64,000 bases of DNA from Oxytricha trifallax. Lineage: Eukaryota; Ciliophora; Spirotrichea; Sporadotrichida; Oxytrichidae. Numbering within the stretch: position 1 is the first letter of the stretch; each line of letters opens with the position of its first letter. The DNA is taken from contig ARYC01000087.1 in the NCBI GenBank assembly GCA_000711775.1, positions 186,001-250,000 of the forward strand, given 5' to 3'. This document shows positions 47,787 to 59,673 of this stretch, one piece after another. The translations under genes and the position numbers were made by a program. The notes below the pieces were generated by a model. That model had not been told where the DNA came from and made no database searches. It saw nothing but the letters and a program-made list of their open reading frames with translations.

Positions 47787-50700
47787 ATGATGTCAATATT
47801 TGATAAGAATACCTTAAGGGTAAAAAATACAAAAACTAATCAAGTTAATGAGATAAATGTTTTAAATTATTACAAAAGAAATCAATGTAGTTTATATTAT
47901 ATCGATTTATCAATAACTATTATTCTATAAATTTAATGTTCTCAATAAGGAGGGAATTCAAATTTCTCATTAAAATGACCCGATAAAAATCAAATTTGTT
48001 TAAACTAAATAAAGCATTGAAGACCAAAATAAATCTAACAATTATAAGCTTAGTAACTCCATTTAACTCCCATCTATTAAATTTAAAAATTATCTTACTT
48101 AAGAGAGATTCTATTAATTAATCAAAATATATTCCATTTCTATAATTTGTGTTTTATTTGGAAACGTAGTGATTTATATTTCTCTATAAAATTTAAATAC
48201 CTTATCAAATTAAATTGATATTTAATTATAATCGAAAGATGAAAACACATAATGTGATTAAGTTGAGTTAACGAAACAAGAAATAAATTAAAATTATGGA
48301 ATGAGTTCTTAGATATAAACTTAGGATTATTTAAATCAGACTTATCATAACCCATCAATCATATCTTAGAAGTTAGTGGGTATCTATGAAAAATAAAATA
48401 ATAATGCTTAATTTCTTCCATAAGGCCCCAACACTAAGTTTTATTTTTATAATTATTTTAACTTCAATTTTCAAAAGATATAGGGGGTCATTTTATACAT
48501 TATTGATATATTAAATTGAATTAAAATTAAAGTATAATATCGAGGAATTGAAAAATTTAAAAGTAAGGTAAATAATGAATAAATCTATAAGTCATCATAC
48601 TCTCATGAAAGTTTAAATCTAGAGATCCCCGAAGAAAATTAACTAAAACTTCTAGAAACATGTAGTACTTAAAAATGATAACATTCTAAACCCCAAAACA
48701 TTAATGGACATTTAATAAAATCCTAACTAAGAATTCGGCATCGACTAAAACTATATTAAGAAGAATAAACTCTCAACTTTCTATAAAAACATGATGAATA
48801 CTAAAAATGAAGATGAAACTTTATAAAATATTAGGAATTTAAGAAGAAATTAAAGCAGTTTTGATTTTAGGAATAATTTGAGAGGGCTCAATGCTTAGGA
48901 AACAATATATTCAGGGAAGATATAAGGAAATTAAAGCAAAAATTATAAGAGTTTTGTGAATTTGATAAATCTAGATAATGAACAATCAAGAAACATTTAA
49001 ATTATTTTATTATAACTTCAGGACATTTGATAATCACAATTTAGATTAGAAATAGTAATTGTATTTAACTGAAACAAACGATTTGAAAGGAAAGAATATA
49101 CAGTATTAGACTTAATAAGTATAAAATTAAAGTTCTCAAGTAAATAATGAGATGGATCAGTATTTTAACACAAAAATACTATCTGATTAGTCTTCTATCA
49201 TTGCACTTCCCAAAGATTAAAATCCTAGTCTGATCATTTAAGAAAATTGTCTATCGAATGTGTCAAAAACCATTTATGCTCCTAATTTACCAAAATCCAA
49301 TATGCTTGATTTCGACCGATCAATCTAACCACTCATCATAAACTAAGATGACAAAAATAGAGTAAAAAGGAAGTTCAAAAATGCTATTGTAACAAGATAC
49401 ACAGCCTCTGATTAATTTGATTTGTAAAACTTCATAGGTAGTAAAGATGATTGGTATCAAGGCTGTGGAAACAGTTTGATAGATTAAGCAAACAGCAAAA
49501 AAGAGAAGGAGGTTTTTAATTAGTTTATTGAGTAGATAATAGATGAAGAAGTCAAGCCAGATTGGATTCTAGATAAAGTAAGTTAAAATTTAAACTCAAT
49601 AAATTTTATAGTCTACTATTGAGAAATTATAGTAAAATTATCTTTACCGAGGATCATTTATTTCTAATGAAGTAAAGGATTTATTTACAGAAATCGAAAA
49701 TTATTAAAGATTCAATTTTGATAAAAATGAGGTCAAAGAAACAATTGAAAGCTAGAAATATCTCAAAAACTACAATTCGTAAATAATGAAATTAAATTTA
49801 AGAGAGAGCAAACCTGATGAGATTCTAGATCAATAAACTACAAAAAATGGATTTAATTTCCAAAGTTTGGAAGATTTATTGAAAGCGAAATCAGATCAAC
49901 AAACAATACTTTACATGTAAGTTTCTATATACTCTTTATTTTTCTAGAATCTTTTCAGAATTAATCAGGGAAGTTTCATAAAAAGACAAAGAACTTGGGT
50001 ATCTGATTATGAAATCCTTCTCAAGTTACTTTACTAAAAACGAGAAGAAATGGCTGAGTATTTTTGAGAACTAAACTTCTTACATTCAAAAACTAAAGAA
50101 TGACGTTGATTTATTAATTGGTCTCTCTACAAATTAAGAATAAGGAGCTTTTAAAGCAACAGCAAATTCAAAATAAATCAGGAGCTTACTTGACAACAAA
50201 GCTCTCAATGAGCAAAATCTGATAGATCACAAAATTATGATTTAAAAACTCATTGGAGAGTATCATAAACTTGAAGATGAACACTATCATTAGAGTATGA
50301 AGCAGAAGTATTTTGATAAAGATATAAATTAGCTGCTCTATGACTGGGACTAAATAAGAATTTCAGAGCAAGTTAAAAAAGCTATTGATGAAGTAGACCC
50401 TCTTTTGATTGTAGAAAACTTAAAGTTCACAGATGAATACAAAAAGTAAGCTTATTTCAATTGATACCTTTTATAAAATTAGTATGGGTAAGGATTAGAT
50501 GGCTGTGCTAGTTAATGCTTAAAGATTCCTTATGAGCTTGAAAAAACAAAATCCATGGGAAGGAGAGATAAAGTATTTCAAGATTAAAAATAAGGACATG
50601 CAATAAAAACTTGAAGATTTAAAAGATAAAGTATCTTATCTTGAGGAAATTCATGTAAGTTATAAATTAACCTAAAATTTAGTGGGTGAAAAACTTAGGG

Positions 50701-52334
50701 AAACATATAATTGACTGTTTTATTAATTAACTTAAATTTAGGGATACTTTAATTTAATATGTTGTGCAGTTTCTTTCCTCAAAATTTTTATAGAAATAAG
50801 ATTAGAAGCTGCTTGCTTAAAAAGAAGACTTAATAATGATGTTAAAAGCTACATTAGAAAAAGCAACTTCAACTATCAACATGAGACAATTGGAAAACGT
50901 TGGGGTACAAACCATTATAGATCAACAAAACTTAGGCTTCATTATTCAAGCAGATAAAATATTGGAAGCAACTCTAATGAAATAAGAAACTGAAATACAA
51001 AGACTCATTAGAAATGCAAAACTCAATTTATCAAAGTTTACTTCAATTAAGATGGAAAGCTTGCTTGAGATAGTTTAGGCAACATATTCAAAGAAGATTC
51101 AATACAAACAGCAAAAATAGGGGTATTATTTAAAAAATGAATTTTAGTATGTTTTTATTATATATGGTTCTAATAATTTTAGCCTTCTCTCTCTTATCAA
51201 AAACATTAAAATTATCACATGCTTTAACTCTAAGATTATGTATACTTGGTATTTTAACAGAGATATAACGTCAAAGAAAAAGTAAATAAAAAATGTGAGA
51301 AGTTTCTAGTAAGTATCAAAGACTTGTCTCGTAAAAATGAAAGAATTGAAACTTTCTATAATTTTCTAGGTTTTGGAGATTAAAACAGCCTTCGTAATGA
51401 AATTCTAGAGCTATATATTAAACTTATACAATCATTAGATTAGAGTTTACTAGATATTTTTAGTTTAGACTATGAGAAATACTCAATTACTTTTGAAGAG
51501 GCAATATCAAAATATCAAAGTGTATTTACCAATATAAATCCAACTTTGAAGTTTTTGCTAGTTAAATCTATCATTAAATCAAGTAGAATAGTTGTAGATT
51601 AAGAAACTTATAATAAGAGGGTGAATCTAGAATATAGATTTTACATCTACGTGCTAAATTCTATGCATTAATCGATCACAAGTAAAGGTTTATACAGTTA
51701 TATGCAAGGACTGGAACATATTTTAGACAAAAATTAAATTCAGTCAAAATAGATTGCTGATTCCATAAATTCTCAACAAATTTTAGTGTAGGTTAAAGAT
51801 TTCAAAGCTTTAATTTCAAAGATATTGCCCAATGAGGTTTTGTAAATTTACATCGAAAAAGTAGATTAAGATCAATTTTATAATGAGACTTTCTAAAAAT
51901 ATCAGGTAGATAACGATTACATTGATTTAATGAAATGCTAAAATGCAATGAAGTAAAAGGTTAATTTCTAGGTGCAATTGAAAGATTTCCTCAATGATGG
52001 TCTTACTTTTGCTATCACCTACTTCGATGATTTGAAGAAATCTTATAAAAAGCTCTTCTAAGAATTTGATAGTGACTTAGATGGATTTATTGATTACGAT
52101 TAGTTTGATGGACTAGTCAGAAAGATCAATAAAAGCATGAAGGAATGGAAAATCCTCGCTATGTTTTAAGTTATTACAGGAAAGGAGAGGAATTATGAAA
52201 GCGGAAAAGTAACTTTTGATTAATTCTTAGCTTATTCAATGTCAATTGATTTGATGGACGGAGTTTATGAAATTGATTAAACTCAAAGAGATTAAAGAAA
52301 TAATTCAAAACTTTCACATAAAATGACTTAATGA
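47787..52334 (+). CDS. Large coiled-coil protein with C-terminal EF-hand
   Basis: Starts MMSIFDKNTLRVKN; ends in TGA at 52332-52334. The N-terminal third is disordered (Asn/Gln/Lys). From about 49,500 on come helical segments (FTEIENYQRFNFDKNEVKE, IREVSQKDKELGYLIMKSF, MKQKYFDKDINQLLYDWD). An EF-hand loop (DSDLDGFIDYDQF) sits near 52070 and a second degenerate one follows. Several introns and IESs are evident (near 47860-47960, 48120-48220, 48440-48560, 49000-49040, 49577-49610, 49918-49950, 50440-50480, 50640-50790, 51130-51290), not individually resolved. Resembles axonemal or dynein-associated proteins in layout only. Confidence 0.6.
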
Positions 52335-52444
52335 CTACAATTATAATTAATTTAATTTTACCTTATTATACTATATCATGATTCCTCAATGTGATTTTTT
52401 AAGTTTAGATATGTAAGTTAAACTGATAAATAATTTTAAATATT

Positions 52445-54380
52445 TCATTTCTTAAGTAATCCAATACCTGAGAGCACACCTCTTTGGACTGTGTCCCTGA
52501 AAGTGCTGTTTGTACTTCTCATAGTTTTCATTAAACTTGAATTGTTAATGGTAGTACTCTAATTATTAGTTTACATCATACTTATTCCATTGCCACCCAA
52601 AGAATTGTTATTATTTGTGTTGTTGATGCTATTGTTTTATAGCTTGTTCCCAAGTGTTTTCTTGTTATCTGGTTGTGGACTCAAAGCCATTCTTGAAAAT
52701 AGAGTTGATTTTCCAACAAATGATAGGCCACTTAAGTTCTATTGACTTAAATTTTGGGTTCCATTTTAGCCGATTTGTTAGTTTCCAAAGTTAATTCTAC
52801 TGTTGTTAGCATGAGAAAGAGCTGATTCAACTGGTTAGTTTTCTTTTGTCTTAGGTTGGATCTTAATAATATCTCCTCCATTAACGTGACTGATGTCATT
52901 CTCATTTATTTTCTAGTACGATTGATTAATTCTACTTGAATCAACTCCTCCATTTTAAGTGTAATGATTCGCATTTATGGGATTTTTAATAGGGCTTCTC
53001 ACTGTTAATTCTTGTTTTTTCTTTTGAGATTCCTCAATTTTCTATTCGTAAGTCTCAGCGTTTTTAATAAGCTTATCAAATAACCTGTCTTCTCCAACAC
53101 ATCTGTAAAATTTCTCCTACTCAGACCACTTCACAGCCTTGGTATAGCCTTTAGTAAATTAAGGATCATTAACTTATTCATCTTAATCTCTCTTCCAATG
53201 ATTGATTGTATGAATCTTAGAGGCCACATCATTTTTCAGCTACTAAGGAGCATATTAAGTTTTAAATGGGTCAGTTGGAGCATGATTTGGCTATACATCT
53301 GCAAGTCTAATATCGTCGTTTTTTGCCCAGAATTTAGAGTTTTCCTTCATTTCTACTGAAGATGTCCAAGCAGGCTCATCTTAGAAAGTTTGGGAAAACT
53401 TCCAAAACTCCTTTGTCTACTAATCTCCACTAAACTTTGGAAGTTCTTATCCATGAATACCTACAGTTACATTTCCGAACTTTTGAGTCATGTTCTCAAT
53501 TTAAGCGATCTTTCTTTCTTCCTCAATTTATTTCTTGGTCTTACCCTATGTTTCTTTATATCCGAGCCTAAGATAGCAAGCTTCTCTATCCTCTAGTCTC
53601 CCCTTGATATCTTTGAAATTTCCAATATTAGTCTCAAGCTGTTTGAGTTAATTCAACATTTCCTCTTTTCTTTGAGCATCAAGCAAAGTCTTGGAGTAAG
53701 TTTTTGGATTTTCAACAAATTTAATGGATGGGTCTTTGTTTGTGTCCTTGACATCTGTAATAGTTTGCTCCAATCCTGCCTTCCTTCTAGCTTCTTATTT
53801 TTCTTCTTCCTTTCTCTGATTTATTGAAGTGAATTTAGGCTTGTCAACCAGAAATTCACTCTTGATAAACGGCATCTCAATTGCTGCAGGATTAGCAGCC
53901 TCCCATCGCTTCTTTTGTTCATTGATAGAATCCCTAAAATATTTATATTAAAAATTAAGAAAATTACAAATATTCTTTCTTTCTTTTATCTTTGAGTTCA
54001 GATACATTAGTAACTGCTGGTTTCTTAAGAGTGTCTGGATGAACTGGATAAGTGTCTCTCACTGGAAGAAAATCTTTAATACAATCAAGTATATATAATT
54101 ATTTTTATAGATTTCTCTGCTCTTCTGTTCTCACCAAGCTTAGTAGAAATTTTATCTTTGCCAGCTGAAAATTTTATTCTTGGTGGTTGATGTTATGTAG
54201 CATCGAAAGCCTAATATAAAATGTGTATTTTAATTTCTATAAAATTTACCCTTTCTTTGTTGAGATATGGAGACCTGAATTCACCTTCAGTAATACTTCT
54301 ACTTCTCTAGGAACTAAATTATGAATAAATTTATATGTTTTTTACGCTGTGATTTGATTAGAGCTCTTTATAGTTGCCAT
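52445..54380 (-). CDS. Basic/Gln-rich structural-type protein
   Basis: Minus gene from ATG at 54380 (MATIKSSNQITA) to TGA at 52445-52447. Introns or IESs near 54312-54343, 54211-54250, 54063-54115 and 53935-53970. Repeating short Trp/Pro motifs (RRAEKS, YPVHPDTLKKPAV, KRWEAANPAAIEMPFIKSEF, GIHGQELPKFSGD, DEPAWTSSVEMKENSKFWAK, INHWKRDQDEQ) are spaced as in microtubule-associated or inner-junction proteins; the C-terminus is Asn/Gln-rich. Family not recognised. Confidence 0.68.
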
Positions 54381-54454
54381 ATTTTTATTTTGAGAAATTA
54401 TTTTATTTTTGTTATATATCCTCCTTACATATTGTAACAAAAATACACAATATT

Positions 54455-57400
54455 TCATATAATTAATGGGTTATCTGATCTCATTGCCTATTCAGTTTTA
54501 ATGTAATTATTGCTGTTTCCATTAGCGTTATTAATCAAATTTCCCAATAAAGTTCCAGTGTTATCTCTCGGTGTGACAAAGGAATCTAACTTTTATTTTT
54601 GTAATTAGCTTCTCTGTTATGCAACATTTCCGAAATCTTTTGCTTTATTGTTGCATTTTTATACCAGTTCTTCCAGTAAAGTTGCATTCTTTTATTAGGT
54701 TAAGTTAGAGTAAAAATAGCATGAAAATCAATAAATTAAAAGAATTGTAATATCAAAAGAGTACCCGTGATTCTGATTTTAGTTGAACGATTAAATGGTT
54801 GCAAAATTGGATGAAGAACTAGTCATATATTGCTTATCAAAAGTTTAGCTTCTTGCAAGATCATTAGAAGTGAGGTTTCTGTCTTGACTTGATCTCAATT
54901 CGTCCTCTATGATTTTCTTTTAGTGGCAAGCTACACAGTTTTCTTTCATAGAAGGGAGTTGGTTAATGGATCCATGAGGATATTGCTTCATATTATGATT
55001 GGTTTTATCATTGAACAATACACTTGTCATTTATGAGGTTTATATCTAGGATGGAGAGTACATGAGGTTATTGGAACTAGTAGATTTCTTCATTATTGCT
55101 TCATTATGACTAATTTAATTGTCCTAGAGTCTTGGAGCATGATAGTGATGGTTCATTTAAGATTGCATGTGATTGTGGCTTGACCCATTTCCATTAACAA
55201 GAACTGACTTATACATTTGCTGGTTGTTCCTTGATTACTATGAGCCAAGCTGAGTGTTTTAATGGATGCCAGATTTAATTGGAGACTCTGAAGGCAAAGG
55301 CTTTTGATTGTATTAATACTGATCTTCCTCATATTAATCTCCAATATTCATTTCATCATCTTGTAAGAACCTAGTCTATTGTTCTTCATCAATTAGTACA
55401 CCTTCAATCGATGAAAGATCACCCACATATTGATTATCAGGATCTGTTATTAGATTCTCTTAAGAGGATAGCTGATTGTTCAAGTTATTGAAGTCTTAAA
55501 GCTTCTAAGGAGTGATTTAACTGCTGTTGCTTTGAATATTTTTATATTGGTTTTGAGTTTTATTTATCATTAAGTTCGAAACATTTGAGACTTCAATCTA
55601 CTATTTAGTCTTTACGTTTTTATGATTAAGGATATCTTCAATTTCAAAGTCAAACTTTCTAGATAGTTATTATCTAATATCATTAGAACTTTCTATTGAA
55701 CCCTAGCTTAATTAGGAGAGCAAATTGTTTTAAACTTGGTTATTTTAAGGCTTTGCTTATTAAGGCACAGCTTGTTTAGAGAAAAGATCATTCATAATTT
55801 TAAAGTTTCCTCCAAGTTGATTAGCAGGCTTCAATCTTTACTAGAGTTGGCTATTCTCTTCATGTTGATTACTTATGATTTGATTTTACACAGATATTAT
55901 ATCATCACAAAATTCTGGGAAATTATTGTGAATATCCAAGAACTATTTGAGTTAGGGGCTCTCCTTAATATCATTCATTCTTTAAATATAAATCTTATAT
56001 TATAAATTATAGCAGGAATTAAAGCAAGATCCTAGAGATACTATTGAAGGATTTTTCTTCTATCCTCAATTAAACTTGTTCCTCCGTTAGCTCCACTTTG
56101 AACTCCTCTTCCTTTGATATTTCCAAAATCATTCAAAGTCTTCTGAGAAAATTAGAATGAGCTTTATGGGAATTTAATGTTTGGATATTGATTAATCAAC
56201 TTTTCATGTAGTGTGCAGAATGCTTTGTATTTCTAGCAAACAACCCAGGTTTTGTCATTGAAGTTAATTTGGACAACATACTCCGTGTATTATCTATTGT
56301 CTAACGGGTCCATATCTATTCTAGTTTACTAAATGCTTATACTTAGTGGAATCTAGAAGAAGTGTGACCTGGTGTAGCGATTATCTTTATTGCAAGATTT
56401 AACGTGATCTACAAAGATCTCGGAGGGGAAGAACACCTAACAGAACTTGCACTGCATAGATTAAGAATGCTTAAAAACACGCTGGTATATTTTTATTAAG
56501 CTGAGCTTTTATTACAACTACTGATTTCTCTATTCAACTTTTCCAATAGTCTCTGATAAGTTTTTGTTTACCTATAGTAGTTATGAATCCTAATCTTTAT
56601 CTTAACTTCTACTGTTAATTGCTTAAAGCAGGACTTCATGCATTTTCTTGTTTTCTTCAATATGCTTTTAAGAAAAGGATAATTACTCTTGTAAGAACTG
56701 TTTTTCTTATTCCCACTATCTTTATTTTTCAACGCTTACTGTAGTCTCTGAACTTTTACCTTCGTCAATTTTCTTTTAAAAGAATTCTTTCATAATTTCT
56801 ATTTCTTTTTTCTTCTCCTCATCCTTATTTCTAGAATGCTAGTCTGATTATTTAAGTTAGTTTTCAAGGAGTGCTATTTTCTCAAGGAGTTGCCTATTTT
56901 CATTAAATAGCTACTCGACTCTATAAGTAAGATTTTGGTTATCTCTTTCCATAAAACTAAGCTTCTGCTCTTTCAAGGCTTAATCTTTTTCATATTGAAT
57001 TTAAGATTTCAAGCCAGAATCCTCTGCATTTTTAAGTCTTAATTAGTAATCTTTGATTTAGGTCTGAAGTTGATTTTCTATATTCTCTTTAGTTTCATTT
57101 AATTAAGTGACTTTATCCTAAAGCTAAGATTCAAGCTTACTTCTCTCAACTTCAAGTAGCCTTAATTTCTCCTCATAAATTTTATTGTTTGCTCTTAAAT
57201 TTTACTATTCACCTTATATGTCAATTAGTTTGTTTTGCAAGTTATTTCTCTCTGATTCAAAATCTGACTTTTTACTCTGTAGATCTTTTTCTAGGAAATT
57301 TGATTTTTCAGTTAATTGTCTATTTTGATTAGTGAGTAACTCTTTTTCTTTTCTAAAAATGGATTCATAGCCTTTCATTATTAGCTTCTCACATATGCCT

Positions 57401-59037
57401 TTTATAACTGAATCTTTCTAGTTGTAAGTAACAGAGGCAGTTAGTTAAGTAAAAGTTGACTTGAGTTAATCGATTTCTTTGTTAAAGTCAGGAATGGCAA
57501 CATATAGATCTTGTCTGATCTATTATTCAATATTCTCAACATCCTTCTTAATTAATTCTTGACATTTAGATTCATATATTTGCATGCATTTTTACTTGAC
57601 TATTTAATATTTCTTTGCAATCTCATCTAGTATTTTACCTTCAAATTCTTTCAAATTTTAACCAACAGCTTTGTCTTTAAAGTATATTAGACTCTCCTCT
57701 CTCAATTTCTTATGAATTTACTTTACATCGTTATAGTTAACGCAGTCAGTCTTTTTAAAATTCAAAAATACTTTGCCATTTATCTCCTTCTCGTACAATT
57801 AAATAGCCTCTTATATCGCTCTCTAGCATTCATTTTGGCATAGGTAAGTCCAAGCTGACTCAATGCAAGGAACAGAGCCTTTATTTATTGCTGTGACATA
57901 AGATTAGCATAATTCTAGGAACATCTCACCAGTTATAAATCTTCCATTTAGCACTTTAGGCTTGACTCTTTTGAATATTCTTGCTCTTAGTGTAGTCATT
58001 TAATCAATGAATTCTGGTCTCAAACTCTCATCGTTAATCTATTGCAAATTTTGAAGATCTTTTTCTTCTTCTGTTGGCCTAACCATAGTATAGCAATCCC
58101 GATCCTTGAAGAAATTTAGGATCAATCTTTAGGGCACGGGGAAATCAATATAAAGAGTTAAAGTTAATTAAATAGTAGACACTTTTTTTTAAAAAAGTAC
58201 CCATAATCTTCTTATCTTATTTTTCTTTTCAATGTTATCTGAGGTACCCTTCTGCTCTTTTAAGGAATTTTCTAGGTACTCTTTTGAGTTTATAGGATTT
58301 CCATATTAATCTAACAACCTCAGAGCAAAGTCCCTGACGACCCACAAAAATGATGGAAAATATTTTGCAACATCATCTGGATCAGCTTCCTCTGCCTTTT
58401 AGTTTTTTATTTGCAATTATTTGGACAAATTGACTATGAGAGATAAGTTTTGCAAAGCGTTCTCATCTATGGTTCCCATCGAGTTGTATACAAAGTATGA
58501 ACTTAGCAAAAGCGCGAGCAAGAATATTCTTGTATCATGATTTTGATCTTCATTAAAAGCGCCAATACCTTCACTGTCTACTATGAATACTTTTAAGGGT
58601 GGCTCCCCAGGCTTACTCTCAATTTCAATTGGCTTGTTCCAAATCCATAGACCCTAGATTTAAAATTATAAAGATTTGATTTTAACGAATGAAGAACTTA
58701 CTTTAGTGCAGGGATTGATTGTTGGACCAACTCCAAAACCATTTTGATCCTTTTTATTCAAGATAATTCTGTTCAACAGAAATGATTTTCCAGTTCTGTA
58801 TTTTCCAGCTACTGCTATGATACCAATTTTCTCTTTGATATTTTGAAGAAGCTCAATGGCATCCTAACTTACTTGAAATCCTATAATGAATAATGAGATA
58901 TAAAAACACAGAGTTTATAAAAGTTATTTACCATCTTTTTAATCATATGTAATGAGATTAATAGCCCTTTCTGGCTACTCTTGAATTTATGATGCTCCAT
59001 TTTCTAAGTTTTATTGATCCCCTTGAGTTATATTCAT
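54455..59037 (-). CDS. Guanylate-binding protein fused to coiled coil, Cys/His finger and PX domain
   Basis: Minus gene, ATG at 59037, TGA at 54455-54457. The N-terminal large GTPase has P-loop AGKYRTGKSFLLN, switch TKGLW (split by an intron near 58652-58701), DSEGIGAF (G3) and VVRDF (the RD guanine motif), then VRPTEEEKDLQNL. A helical domain and a long coiled coil follow (about 57,900-56,640), then CKFCQVFFPSEIFVDHVKSC (C2H2-like), then a PX-type domain (EYVVQINFNDKTW, CTLHEKLINQYPNIKFP, ILQQYLQDLALIP, LKQFLDIHNN), then about 430 Asn/Gln/Ser-rich residues. IESs at 58124-58204 and 55967-56004. GTP hydrolysis and membrane or phosphoinositide binding are expected. Confidence 0.85.
55967..56004 (-). 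other. IES, pointer ATT (38 bp), inside the PX domain
   Basis: Joins ALIPAII to KESPQLKQFL, as in PX domains, and removes a TGA. Confidence 0.72.
58124..58204 (-). other. IES, pointer AAGATT (81 bp), inside the GTPase domain
   Basis: AAGATT on the minus strand at both ends. Joins KKNKIRRL to ILNFFKDRDCY, matching the guanylate-binding protein fold. Confidence 0.9.
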
Positions 59038-59673
59038 ATCTAAATATAGTTGATATTGCGGAAATATAAGTGATTAATCTTTACTTGGATTATTACCTGT
59101 TAATTACACGAAACAATTATTTTATTGCAATATTTAAGGCAATCTCAAATCTTTACCATTTTCTTCAAAAAGGTCCTTTTAAGTTTCCATTTTGAATTTA
59201 AATATATCGATTACAAACCTATCAAATTCAAATATAAAGGGCTTAAAATATTAGATATTTCAATTTATCGGCTAAAATTCACAGCTATATATCGAAACTT
59301 AATTAAAATAAAAAATATATTAGAGAAGGAAAAAAATGTTACAGAGAAAAGCTAATAAACCTCTATAACAGTTAAGATAAAATAGAAAGATTGATATTTC
59401 TACAAGCTCAAGAAAATCGAAATCCCCTTCGTCATAGTTTAATTATAATTTAAATTTTGAATATATAATATATAGTATTCAATACTTTTATAGTTTCTAG
59501 TGAGGCAAAATTCATTCACTACCCAAAATAGCATGCTTGCTACAGATACCAGTTTAATATGTTTATTTAAATGGTAGTATGGATATTTTTAACATTATTT
59601 TAATATATATATATAGTAAAATAAATAAAAAACTCCCAGTTCTCTACATTCTTACAGATCAAACTCCAAAAAG
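59038..59673. other. AT-rich spacer
   Basis: About 635 bp without a convincing gene. A 76-codon standard-code frame at 59125-59355 is dominated by Ile, Lys, Phe and Tyr and looks like composition-driven noise. Confidence 0.5.

Noticed and set aside
59125-59355. 76-codon + strand frame.
   Set aside because: Composition is Ile/Lys/Phe/Tyr-rich as expected from AT-rich noise; no motif.
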